Shown here: positions 1 to 6,989 of the stretch, one piece after another
Numbering within the stretch: position 1 is the first letter of the stretch
How the letters are laid out: every line of letters begins with the position of its first letter
Assembly: GCA_025936195.1 (NCBI GenBank)
Contig: JAICTW010000122.1
Span: forward strand, 1 to 7,126
Direction of reading: 5' to 3'
Source: Flavisolibacter sp.
Lineage (GTDB): Bacteria > Bacteroidota > Bacteroidia > Chitinophagales > Chitinophagaceae
Length of the DNA stretch: 7,126 bases
Made by a program: the position numbers and the translations under genes
The notes under the pieces: model-generated
What the model was told of the DNA's origin: nothing
Databases searched by the model: none
What the model saw: only the letters and a program-made list of their open reading frames with translations

Positions 1-2161
1 CATCTGATTTCAAATAAGCAGAGTACGTGTCAAATGAAAAGCTGGTCGGTGATAAGGTATCGCTTTTATCGCGTTTCACTTGATTTGTTTCCAGTGCATA
101 CCTGAAGCCCAAACGCATTGAAGCCAGTTGTTTGAACTTGCGGCTCACATCCACTACCGGACGAAAATAACTTCCCTTTCCTGTAAAGCCATTGAAACTG
201 GTTAGCGCTAATTGATTGTTCAGTGTCCAACCTTTTGCGTTTATCGAATGCTGAATGATGTTTTGAAAACCTTTGTAATCATCGCTGCGCTGGTAATTCA
301 TGAACTGGTAAGTCAATGCACTTGTGCTGCTTTTTAATTGAGAAGACAAGCGAAGAATGTTTTCGGTTGCGGAATTCAACACCAATGGCAATCCCCATTC
401 TCTCGTAAACTCCACATAGCGCAGGCGTTCGATGGGTTTGAATTTCTGATCCACATGTTCGTAATCAATGGAAGAGATCAGCGAAGATTTTTTTTCTGCA
501 TTCAAAGGAATGGTATTCGAGTACTGAACCCTTGCGGCCATGCCCGCATCATCGCCGTTGTTTTTTGTTGAAAAGGTATTGACATCATAATTGCTTAAAG
601 CGAATTCGGTTTTCAATGCATTGTTCTTGTCAATCTGGTACTCCGTACCCACACTGATCAACTGTTGTTTTTTAGGAGCTATCAAAATCATAACCGGTTC
701 AAACTGTCCCTGCTTTACACCATTTACCGGTTGTACAAATTTGTACACTTTACCATTGGCGCCATTAAAGTCAGGAATATAATTTCCATTACCCAAACCT
801 ACATCCGAAAATGAAAGCGCATATTTTGCTTTGCTGGAATCCACCGAATAGCGGTAAAAAGAATCCTGCTGCGCTCCATTCAGGTAATACACCTTTTCAT
901 AGAGCAATTTATCCGTAGCAAAAGAGTCCAGTGCTATGGCCGGATAAAAAGCATTCTGTACACTGTCACCAACATTGAACAAGAACTGCCTTTGCCTTGC
1001 ATCCAGTGTTTGATTGATCTGCGAATTTTTTGCATCGCCATTACTATAAGCACCAATGCGAATCTTCAGTTTATTGTTAATGGAAAACTCCTGGCTCAAA
1101 TAAAGATTCGAGTTTAAATAATTGCGGTCGGCATATTCAAACTCCACCTGAATTCTAGAATCTTTGGTGATCATGCGCTTGGGCATGAAGGTGACTTCGG
1201 CAGTGTTGTAGTTGATAATATAATCCTGGTCTTCGCCTCTTTGCAATAACTCGCCATCCAAATAAACCCTTTCAGTATTGGCCAGCACAATAAAAAAGAA
1301 TTCATTGTTGGCACCCTGCAAACGGTAAGGTCCCTGGTTCCCTTCCAATCCCTGGAAAACATTTCTATTGAATTTTCCTTTTGCGATAGAACCACTTACT
1401 AATGTAGTTGATTTTGACTTTGATGAAAGTGTATTGGTAGTTTGAAAAGAAAAGCCGCGCAACCGTTTATAAAAATTCAGAAAATACATCTGGTTCTGGC
1501 GAATGTCGATATCACCGAAATTCATTTGCCAGTTGTGCTTTTTAAATTGTAGGTAGACCTGGTCAAATTCATTGAGTTGCTGTGTAGTGCCATCGGGCTG
1601 AATAGGCAAATTGTTATCGGTGATGGCGGCAGCAATTTCAATACTGTCTCTAAGCATGCCGTTCAACTGCAATTGAAAATCGGAATTGACTACAGCATCC
1701 TGGTTGTTTCCAAAAGATAATTCGCGGCCAAGACTTCCATTGGCCTGAATGTTTCCGAAATCCAGCAGACTTTTTTGCTCTTCGTTGTTTTGATTGAACT
1801 CGAATGGCTTTAGATAGACATTGTTGATGACGCTATCATAACTCAATCGCTGCACAACGGAATTTAATTTGAATGGAAATGCCCGGTAGCTAAGTTGAAC
1901 ACTGTCTATTGAAGGTTTTATTTTCCAGTGCAGGATGGCGTTTACAAAATCGAGCCGGTAAAAAGAAGTATCCACATCCTTGATCTTAAATGTGGCGGGA
2001 ATGATACTGCTCGTGTCTAGAATCACGCTGTCGGCCTTCACTGCAATTTTTTTTACACGAAGATTGGAATGAACCGGAATTTGAACAGGGACTTGCGCCT
2101 TTGTTGCCAAAGCAAAAAGCAGCAGTGTAAAAAAAAGCAGTATCCGGCTCAAAAGCGTCAA
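1..2161 (-). CDS. Large secreted, probably outer-membrane beta-rich protein, N-terminal 720 residues (runs off window)
   Basis: One reading frame stays open from base 2161 to base 1 without a stop, so the C-terminus lies outside the window. The only in-frame start codons before the hydrophobic stretch are TTG at 2161 and TTG at 2167; an in-frame TAA lies about 60 bases further upstream and there is no ATG. From TTG 2161, residues 1-22 form a signal peptide (short polar start, Leu/Phe-rich core, ATKA before Gln23). The mature part is rich in Asn, Gln, Ser and aromatics with alternating polar/apolar runs, as in outer-membrane beta-strands. Notable stretches are residues 134-160 (DFGNIQANGSLGRE and on), 181-192 (TDNNLPIQPDGT) and 298-325, with RVYLDGELLQRGEDQDY followed by INYNTAEVTF. 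Large Bacteroidota surface proteins of unknown role carry similar stretches, as I remember them. The compartment is inferred. No TonB box or plug domain is seen. No frameshift was found on codon-by-codon reading. Confidence 0.88.
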   Translation of the reverse strand, partial: MTLLSRILLFFTLLLFALATKAQVPVQIPVHSNLRVKKIAVKADSVILDTSSIIPATFKIKDVDTSFYRLDFVNAILHWKIKPSIDSVQLSYRAFPFKLNSVVQRLSYDSVINNVYLKPFEFNQNNEEQKSLLDFGNIQANGSLGRELSFGNNQDAVVNSDFQLQLNGMLRDSIEIAAAITDNNLPIQPDGTTQQLNEFDQVYLQFKKHNWQMNFGDIDIRQNQMYFLNFYKRLRGFSFQTTNTLSSKSKSTTLVSGSIAKGKFNRNVFQGLEGNQGPYRLQGANNEFFFIVLANTERVYLDGELLQRGEDQDYIINYNTAEVTFMPKRMITKDSRIQVEFEYADRNYLNSNLYLSQEFSINNKLKIRIGAYSNGDAKNSQINQTLDARQRQFLFNVGDSVQNAFYPAIALDSFATDKLLYEKVYYLNGAQQDSFYRYSVDSSKAKYALSFSDVGLGNGNYIPDFNGANGKVYKFVQPVNGVKQGQFEPVMILIAPKKQQLISVGTEYQIDKNNALKTEFALSNYDVNTFSTKNNGDDAGMAARVQYSNTIPLNAEKKSSLISSIDYEHVDQKFKPIERLRYVEFTREWGLPLVLNSATENILRLSSQLKSSTSALTYQFMNYQRSDDYKGFQNIIQHSINAKGWTLNNQLALTSFNGFTGKGSYFRPVVDVSRKFKQLASMRLGFRYALETNQVKRDKSDTLSPTSFSFDTYSAYLKSD

Positions 2162-2207
2162 TGACAAAGGTTTTTCACGAGTTGTAAATATGTCAATTTT
2201 TAACGGC

Positions 2208-2215
2208 CAAACATA
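2208..2215 (-). promoter_or_regulatory. Bacteroidota -7 box (TATGTTTG) for the large surface protein
   Basis: On the minus strand this reads TATGTTTG, an exact fit to TAnnTTTG. It would put transcription start near 2203 and give a leader of about 42 bases before TTG 2161, which supports a start at or near that TTG. No TTG at the usual -33 distance is visible, so the call rests on the -7 box alone. Confidence 0.5.
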
Positions 2216-2482
2216 AGATTAATTGTTAAAGGGGTTGGAGAAATTAGATGAAACCGAAACTGGAAGACGATGATTTGACAGTCCTGTTATTGACAGCCTG
2301 AAATAATTTTGGTAAATATGCACCTAAACCAATTGCATGTTTGATCCCGCAACTGTCCTTTAAAGTTGAAGGCAAATCACAACTGTCTGGTGTTCCGGTT
2401 TAAAATATCAGCAGATGCAAAAGAACTAAAGTTGAAAGCATCCAACACTTGAAAGTTCCCATCTTAGCACTCCTCACCTTTC

Positions 2483-2512
2483 TTGCTTTCACCATTTCCT
2501 CCCCTAATTTTG
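2483..2512 (+). promoter_or_regulatory. Bacteroidota promoter for the DUF4954 gene, probably leaderless
   Basis: TTG (2483-2485), a 19-base spacer and TAATTTTG (2505-2512) fit the Bacteroidota pattern TTG / TAnnTTTG. Only four bases separate the -7 box from ATG 2517, so transcription should begin at or within a couple of bases of the start codon. The TAA inside the box is in frame with the gene, so translation cannot start upstream of it. Confidence 0.7.
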
Positions 2513-2516
2513 GCGC

Positions 2517-4718
2517 ATGAACGAGATCATCAAAAAGCCACTATCCTCTGTAGGTTATCAATTCGTTGATAAAAAATATTTGCCCGAAGGAAAGGATGAA
2601 TACTATTTGCGGAACCAGCAAAACAAAAACGGAATTCATTACCGCAATCTTACTGCTTATGAAATAGAAGTGCTGGTCCGAAACAATAACAATTCCGACA
2701 ACTGGAACAATATTCATGTATCAGATGCTTTCAATCCTGAACTGGTGAAGAACTGCAAGCTCCATGGCCTGGTGCGGATTGGAAAACTGGAAACGGTCTC
2801 ACTCGAATATCATAATGTATGTCTGCCTGTTGGGCTGTACAACAGCACCATCATCAGCTGCGATTTCGGCAATAATGTGATTGTGAACAATGTCAATTAC
2901 ATGGCACATTACATTATTGGCAATGAAGTGATCCTTTTGAATGTGGATGAATTGCACGTAACAGATCACGCCAAATTCGGCAATGGAATTTTAAAAGAAG
3001 ACGAACAGGAACCGGTACGCATTTGGGTGGAAGTCTGCAATGAAAATGCGGGAAGAAAAATACTTCCGTTTGATGGCATGTTGCCTGGAGATGCTTACTT
3101 ATGGTCGAGGCACAGAGATGATGAAGCCTTAATGAATAAGTTCAGGGAATTCACCGAAAAAAAATTCAACAATCAAAGAGGTTATTATGGAATGATTGGC
3201 GACAGAACGGTAATTAAAAACACCGGCATTATTAAAGATGTTTGGGTGGGCAGCGATGCCTACATAAAAGGCGCTAACAAGTTAAAGAACCTTACCATCA
3301 ATTCTTCTCCTGGAGCCGCTACGCAAATTGGAGAAGGCTGCGAGTTAGTGAATGGGATCGTGAGTAATAATTGCAGAATCTTTTACGGAGTGAAAGCAGT
3401 TCGCTTCATCATGGGTTCGAATTCGCAACTGAAATACGGCGCCAGATTGATCAACTCCTATCTGGGAGACAATTCCACCATTTCATGTTGCGAAGTTTTG
3501 AATTCACTGATCTTTCCGGGACACGAACAGCACCACAATAATTCTTTTTTATGCGCTGCATTGGTAATGGGACAAAGCAATATTGCCGCAGGCGCCACAT
3601 TAGGTTCTAATCACAACAGTCGCGCAGCCGATGGAGAATTGATATCGGCGCGAGGATTCTGGCCCGGACTCTGTGTGAGTACTAAGCACAATTCAAAGTT
3701 TGCCACATTTACTTTATTGGCTAAGGGTGATTATTTGTATGAATTAAATATACCTCTACCGTTTTCACTGGTAAGTAATGATGTTAGCAACAATCAGCTT
3801 TCGGTGATGCCGGCCTACTGGTTTTTGTATAATTTATATGCGCTGGCAAGAAATGCAGGCAAGTATATTGACCGGGATAAAAGAACTGACAAGACACAAT
3901 TCATCGAATACGATTTTCTGGCGCCGGACAGCGTCAATGAAATTTTTACCGCATTAAACCTGCTGAAAAAATTTACAGCACTATCGCAAAACAAAAATCA
4001 TTCTTCTCAAACTCCAGAGGACGTTTTGCGGCAAGCAGGAGAAGCTATTTTAGAAGATCCCTCGCACAATATTAAAACGATCATCCTTCATCGTTCCGGA
4101 TTTGAAAACAATGCACGTCCGGTTTCTGTTCACAAAGTCAGTGAAGCTTACCACATTTATAAAGACCTGGTGCTTTATTACGGAATAAAAAATATCATTG
4201 CCTTTGCCAATGCTCATTCAATCAAATCTTTTGATGAACTGATTACAGCTTTGCCTTCAAAGCCCGTTCGCTTGCAATGGGCTAATGTTGGCGGACAATT
4301 ATTGCCTTCGGCCTCTCTTGAGACGCTTCTGCAAAAAATCAAAAACACTTCAGTTAAAACCTGGGAAGGTGTTCATGAGTTTTACGAAGAGAATGGCAAA
4401 GTATATGCAGAACAAAAATTACAACATGCTTACGCTTCCTTACTTGAGTTATTGAAAATAGAAAAGCTGGATACTGAAAATTTCAAAAGATCATTATTTC
4501 GGGCGTTGGAAATAAAAGAATGGATGTTCCAAAAAATTTATGAATCAAGAGCGAAGGATTACCAGAATGAATTCAGGAAAATGGTTTACGATAACCAGGA
4601 AGAAATGGAAACAGTGACCGGTAAATTAGAAGACAATATTTTCATTAACCAGCAAAGGGAAGAGCTTTCACAATTCAGAGCGGCAATTGAAAACCTCATG
4701 AAGCTTTACCAACTGTAA
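2517..4718 (+). CDS. DUF4954-type left-handed beta-helix protein, 733 aa
   Basis: I recognise this as the DUF4954 type of Bacteroidota protein, whose function is unknown. No signal peptide or membrane segment is seen, so it is probably cytoplasmic. Short hexapeptide-like turns of a left-handed parallel beta-helix, as in sugar-nucleotide acyl- and uridylyltransferases, occupy roughly residues 80-155 and 225-365. They are split by a segment (160-220) with the conserved-looking GMLPGDAYLWSRHRDD. The most distinctive stretch is residues 334-374: a His cluster (H336, H339, H340), then GQSNIAAGATLGSNHNSR. In hexapeptide enzymes a His in such a coil is often catalytic, but no substrate can be assigned. 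Residues 385-470 contain aromatic segments, and about 480-733 is a charged, mostly helical tail. ATG 2517 is the first start after an in-frame TAA at 2505. The gene stands alone, diverging from the surface-protein gene and converging on the lipoprotein gene. A nucleotidyl- or acyltransferase activity is possible but unproven. Confidence 0.93.
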   Translation: MNEIIKKPLSSVGYQFVDKKYLPEGKDEYYLRNQQNKNGIHYRNLTAYEIEVLVRNNNNSDNWNNIHVSDAFNPELVKNCKLHGLVRIGKLETVSLEYHNVCLPVGLYNSTIISCDFGNNVIVNNVNYMAHYIIGNEVILLNVDELHVTDHAKFGNGILKEDEQEPVRIWVEVCNENAGRKILPFDGMLPGDAYLWSRHRDDEALMNKFREFTEKKFNNQRGYYGMIGDRTVIKNTGIIKDVWVGSDAYIKGANKLKNLTINSSPGAATQIGEGCELVNGIVSNNCRIFYGVKAVRFIMGSNSQLKYGARLINSYLGDNSTISCCEVLNSLIFPGHEQHHNNSFLCAALVMGQSNIAAGATLGSNHNSRAADGELISARGFWPGLCVSTKHNSKFATFTLLAKGDYLYELNIPLPFSLVSNDVSNNQLSVMPAYWFLYNLYALARNAGKYIDRDKRTDKTQFIEYDFLAPDSVNEIFTALNLLKKFTALSQNKNHSSQTPEDVLRQAGEAILEDPSHNIKTIILHRSGFENNARPVSVHKVSEAYHIYKDLVLYYGIKNIIAFANAHSIKSFDELITALPSKPVRLQWANVGGQLLPSASLETLLQKIKNTSVKTWEGVHEFYEENGKVYAEQKLQHAYASLLELLKIEKLDTENFKRSLFRALEIKEWMFQKIYESRAKDYQNEFRKMVYDNQEEMETVTGKLEDNIFINQQREELSQFRAAIENLMKLYQL

Positions 4719-4722
4719 ACAA

Positions 4723-4749
4723 AAAATCCCTCGTTAGCCGGGGGATTTT
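4723..4749. terminator. Bidirectional intrinsic terminator
   Basis: An 11-bp stem (4723-4733 with 4739-4749, one T-G wobble) closes a 5-base loop, TTAGC. It begins four bases after the stop of the DUF4954 gene and ends 20 bases from the stop of the convergent lipoprotein gene. Read on the minus strand, the stem runs straight into a T-tract, so termination should be strongest for the lipoprotein transcript. On the plus strand it is followed by a broken T-run. Confidence 0.85.
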
Positions 4750-4768
4750 AAAATTTGTTATTGAGTAA

Positions 4769-4990
4769 TTATTTCTTTTTAGAAGTATCGGCACTCATTT
4801 TGTTCATACCGGTATCCATCTTATTCATACCAGTATCCATTTTATTCATGCCAGTGTCGGTTGTTGCAGGAGTGCTCATAGTTGAGGAATCAGACATCGT
4901 AGTAGAGTCGCTTCCTGTTGTAGATTCGCCGCTGTTGTTACAAGCTGCCAGTGCGCCTGCGATAACAATCACCGCTAAAAATTTTTTCAT
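4769..4990 (-). CDS. Small lipoprotein with Met-rich heptad repeats, 73 aa
   Basis: The protein opens with a lipoprotein signal: MKK, a hydrophobic core and the lipobox LAAC, with Cys17 as the predicted lipidated residue. The mature part has about 56 residues. First comes a Ser/Thr-rich linker (18-44), then three exact copies of DTGMNKM (45-51, 52-58, 59-65), then a Lys-rich end (SADTSKKK). It should be anchored in an envelope membrane and is probably unstructured. Each repeat adds an M-x-x-M pair, giving six Met in 18 residues; Met-rich segments of this sort bind copper in some envelope proteins, but here that is only a possibility. The gene has its own good promoter 30-60 bases upstream and its own terminator, so it looks like a single-gene unit 97 bases downstream of der. 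I do not recognise a named family. It could also be a low-complexity envelope lipoprotein with no specific ligand. Confidence 0.85.
   Translation of the reverse strand: MKKFLAVIVIAGALAACNNSGESTTGSDSTTMSDSSTMSTPATTDTGMNKMDTGMNKMDTGMNKMSADTSKKK
4796..4858 (-). repeat. Three 21-bp tandem repeats inside the lipoprotein gene
   Basis: Three adjoining 21-base units (4796-4816, 4817-4837, 4838-4858) each encode DTGMNKM. The protein copies are identical, while the DNA copies differ at several positions, nearly all third codon positions. The silent differences mean the array is not freshly duplicated and that the peptide has been kept by selection, or that copies have diverged only silently. Loss or gain of a unit would keep the frame. 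Confidence 0.9.
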
Positions 4991-5020
4991 TGTTCTTTGG
5001 TTTTAGTTTACTAATGGCGG

Positions 5021-5051
5021 CAAAATTAAACGGTCGGGCGAACAATACAAA
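5021..5051 (-). promoter_or_regulatory. Bacteroidota promoter for the small lipoprotein gene
   Basis: On the minus strand TTTG (5051-5048), a 19-base spacer and TAATTTTG (5028-5021) give a complete match to the Bacteroidota promoter pattern, with the same spacer and the same -7 octamer as the promoter at 2483-2512. Transcription should start near 5016, giving a leader of about 25 bases. The leader has no clear Shine-Dalgarno sequence, as is usual in this phylum. Confidence 0.75.
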
Positions 5052-5087
5052 TTTTGCTGATGAAATTTTCCTCACAGGGTTTGCACC

Positions 5088-6395
5088 CTATTTCTTCCGG
5101 AAAAAAATTCGGATAGGCACCCCTGTAAGATCAAAATGCTCTCTGAGCTTATTTTCCAGGTAATTCTTATAAGGTGTTTTAACATCGTCCGGAAAATTAC
5201 AGAAGAAGGCAAATGAAGGCACTGCCGTTGGCAGTTGCGTAACATATTTGATTTTGATGGGATGGCCGCGAACAACAGGCGGATGGAAGGACTCAATGGC
5301 TTTCAGTATTACATCATTCAATTGTGACGTAGGAACTTTCCGTTGTCTGTTGTCGTACACCTGCAAGGCTACTTCTATGGCTTTGAATATTCTTGTCTTT
5401 TCTTTTGCCGAAATAAAAAGTATTGGCACATCACTGAAAGGCGCCAGTCGCTGCTTCAATGCCTTCTCGTATTCCTTTGCAGTATTCGTTGATTTTTCCA
5501 ATAGGTCCCATTTGTTTACCAAAACCACAAGACCTTTCCCTTTTCTTGAAGCCAGACTGAAAATACTCAGGTCCTGTGCAGCAATTCCTTTTTCAGCATC
5601 TAACAGCAACAAACAAACGTCCGCTTCGTCCATGGCTTTAATGGCACGAATGACCGAATAAAATTCAAGGTCTTCGTGCACCTTTGCCTTGCGGCGAATG
5701 CCTGCCGTATCAATCAAAATAAAATCTTTCTGAAAAAGTTTGTAACGGGTATGGATGGTATCTCTTGTGGTTCCGGCAACTTCGCTTACAATGGTCCTCT
5801 CTTCGCCAATCAATGCATTTAACAGGGAAGATTTGCCGACATTCGGCTGGCCAACAATGGCAAATTTGGGAATGCCTTTCTCTTCTTCCATCTCAAAATC
5901 CTCATGGATCAAAGAAGTAATTTCATCCAAAACCTCTCCGGTTCCGCTTCCGCTGATGGATGAAATAAAAAATATTTTTTCAAAGCCAAGACTATAAAAC
6001 TCCGAAGCTTCCAACAGCCTTTCGTTATTATCCACCTTATTCACCACCAGAAAAACAGGCTTTGTGGCGCGGCGCAAAACGTCAGCCATGGAATCATCAA
6101 GGGATGTGATTCCGGTTGCCACATCCACCACAAACAAAATAGCGCTGGCTTCTTCCACGGCTACTTCCACCTGCTTTCGAATTTCCCTTTCAAAAACATC
6201 TTCGCTGTCCGGAACAAATCCGCCTGTATCAATAACATAAAAATTCTTCCCGTTCCAATCGGCAATTCCGTATTGCCGGTCACGTGTTACACCGGGAGTA
6301 TCTTCCACAATTGCCCTGCGTTGCTCCAATAAACGGTTGAACAAGGTGCTCTTTCCAACATTGGGTCGTCCTACGATTGCTACTGTAAATGCCAT
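5088..6395 (-). CDS. der: Ribosome biogenesis GTPase Der (EngA), 435 aa
   Basis: Der is a tandem GTPase that binds the 50S precursor and is needed for large-subunit assembly; it is generally essential. Both G domains are complete. Domain 1 has the P-loop GRPNVGKS (9-16), switch threonines in PGVTRD (34-39), DTGG (56-59), NKVD (119-122) and a G5 around SSISGSG (145-151). A short acidic linker (about 166-173, EDFEMEEE) follows. Domain 2 has GQPNVGKS (182-189), AGTTRD (207-212), DTAG (229-232), NKWD (294-297) and SAK (329-331). Residues from about 350 form the C-terminal KH-like domain, ending in the usual basic FFRKK. Full length is normal for the family. ATG 6395 puts the P-loop at residue 9, as in other Der proteins. 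No clear promoter or Shine-Dalgarno sequence is visible upstream. No obvious terminator follows the stop, so some transcripts may run on through the lipoprotein gene to the hairpin at 4723-4749. Confidence 0.99.
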   Translation of the reverse strand: MAFTVAIVGRPNVGKSTLFNRLLEQRRAIVEDTPGVTRDRQYGIADWNGKNFYVIDTGGFVPDSEDVFEREIRKQVEVAVEEASAILFVVDVATGITSLDDSMADVLRRATKPVFLVVNKVDNNERLLEASEFYSLGFEKIFFISSISGSGTGEVLDEITSLIHEDFEMEEEKGIPKFAIVGQPNVGKSSLLNALIGEERTIVSEVAGTTRDTIHTRYKLFQKDFILIDTAGIRRKAKVHEDLEFYSVIRAIKAMDEADVCLLLLDAEKGIAAQDLSIFSLASRKGKGLVVLVNKWDLLEKSTNTAKEYEKALKQRLAPFSDVPILFISAKEKTRIFKAIEVALQVYDNRQRKVPTSQLNDVILKAIESFHPPVVRGHPIKIKYVTQLPTAVPSFAFFCNFPDDVKTPYKNYLENKLREHFDLTGVPIRIFFRKK

Positions 6396-6560
6396 TCCAA
6401 TAATTTATTTCGATTTGTTTTATAAAGTTTATTCAGCGGCTAATGATAAATGCCAAGCAGTTGGTTTTATCTTTTACCTTTTTGTTTTTATCTTATCGTC
6501 CAAGTTCTTAACTATAAAACAGTTTATAATTAAAGAAGAAAATGCCGATCTCCTTTTTTT

Positions 6561-6607
6561 CTTTCTCTCTTTTAGCTCTTAGCCTTTATTTGGGCTGAGA
6601 GAGAAAG
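6561..6607. repeat. Hairpin with two nested arms, upstream of der
   Basis: CTTTCTCTC (6561-6569) is complementary to GAGAGAAAG (6599-6607), and inside it AGCC (6581-6584) pairs with GGCT (6593-6596). An alternative pairing joins CTCTTAGCC (6576-6584) to GGCTGAGAG (6593-6601) with one G-T wobble, and this competes with the outer stem for the same bases. It could be a terminator-like element, a leader structure of der, or a by-product of purine/pyrimidine tracts. Confidence 0.4.
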
Positions 6608-6726
6608 GTGAAAAATAGATAAAGAACATTGCTCGGGTTAGCTCCTTTTTTCTTTATTCAAATTTTCATCCCTCATTTTTTATTTTGTGCCGATCCGCAT
6701 TGCTACTATGATCGCCTGTTGTGTCA

Positions 6727-6740
6727 CACTCTTGTACGTT
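6727..6740 (+). repeat. Left arm of 14-bp inverted repeat
   Basis: CACTCTTGTACGTT is the exact reverse complement of bases 6990-7003. Allowing one mismatch, the match extends outward by two more bases (TC here, GA at the other arm). Confidence 0.8.
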
Positions 6741-6845
6741 CTTTTCGCTTTTCATCACTTGCAACGTTCACTACTGTTTTCAATCATTCTTTTAGTTGAA
6801 GAACCCACCCCTGGTCGTTTGCAGCAATGTCATTTCTCAACTTCG

Positions 6846-6861
6846 CCCCTCCGAGGAGGGG
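6846..6861. repeat. GC-rich intergenic palindrome
   Basis: CCCCTCC (6846-6852) and GGAGGGG (6855-6861) form a perfect 7-bp stem around GA. Flanking CTT (6841-6843) and AAG (6862-6864) can lengthen it across a two-base bulge. Palindromes of the CCCCTCC/GGAGGGG sort are common dispersed intergenic elements in Bacteroidota, as I remember them. It lacks an adjacent T-tract on the plus strand, so a terminator role is doubtful. Confidence 0.6.
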
Positions 6862-6895
6862 AAGGTTTACAAAAGCACAACTTCCTTTTTTTAAT

Positions 6896-6909
6896 TTGGC
6901 TAAAGCCAA
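6896..6909. repeat. TTGGCT/AGCCAA palindrome
   Basis: TTGGCT (6896-6901) and AGCCAA (6904-6909) are perfect complements, with a T-rich run (6884-6892) before them. It lies 35 bases after the CCCCTCC palindrome and inside the 14-bp inverted repeat. Confidence 0.5.
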
Positions 6910-6929
6910 TTAAATCACCTCTTTCACCC

Positions 6930-6948
6930 GCCGCTTAAAAACTGCGGC
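6930..6948. repeat. GCCGC/GCGGC hairpin
   Basis: GCCGC (6930-6934) pairs with GCGGC (6944-6948) across a 9-base A-rich loop. It is the third short hairpin within about 100 bases. Confidence 0.4.
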
Positions 6949-6989
6949 AATTATTGTGAGGACACTCTCATTGTTCAATAGAATTACCA

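Larger units (their letters stand above)
2162..2516. other. Divergent intergenic region
   Basis: No gene of credible length is present in these 355 bases between two divergent genes. The region holds the -7 box of the left gene (2208-2215), the promoter of the right gene (2483-2512), an extra TAATTTTG at 2304-2311 followed six bases later by an 8-codon reading frame (2318-2344), and short repeats: TTGACAG at 2275 and 2290, CAACTGTC at 2350 and 2380, TAAAGTTGAA at 2361 and 2427. None of the repeats matches an operator I can name. Confidence 0.7.

Noticed and set aside
338..782. Two plus-strand open frames (338-571 and 591-782)
   Set aside because: Both are antisense to the large surface-protein gene, have no promoter, and look like random composition.
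1171..1395. 74-codon minus-strand open frame starting with ATG
   Set aside because: It is in a different frame inside the 720-codon surface-protein gene, whose translation has a signal peptide and coherent composition.
4755..5006. 83-codon plus-strand frame with hydrophobic repeats
   Set aside because: It is the antisense of the lipoprotein gene. Its repetitive Ile/Pro/Val pattern comes from the 21-bp repeats read on the wrong strand, while the minus-strand frame has a lipobox and a full promoter.
5051..5071. Possible der terminator hairpin (AAATTT repeated)
   Set aside because: The stem would be six A-T pairs only and overlaps the lipoprotein promoter region, so it is too weak to call.
5072..5296. 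74-codon minus-strand frame overlapping the 3' end of der
   Set aside because: It is a shifted-frame shadow of der, which continues intact to its own stop at 5088.
5248..5997. Plus-strand frames of 137 and 80 codons
   Set aside because: Both are antisense to der, whose GTPase motifs are complete and unambiguous.
6337..6582. 81-codon plus-strand frame across the der start
   Set aside because: It overlaps der antisense, and the rest comes from T-rich DNA giving a Phe/Leu run. No promoter is seen.
6687..6938. 83-codon plus-strand frame with a hydrophobic N-terminus
   Set aside because: The hydrophobic part comes from T/C-rich DNA and the rest reads through the CCCCTCC and TTGGCT palindromes (SPLRGGEG), a usual by-product of intergenic repeats. 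No promoter or family match is apparent.
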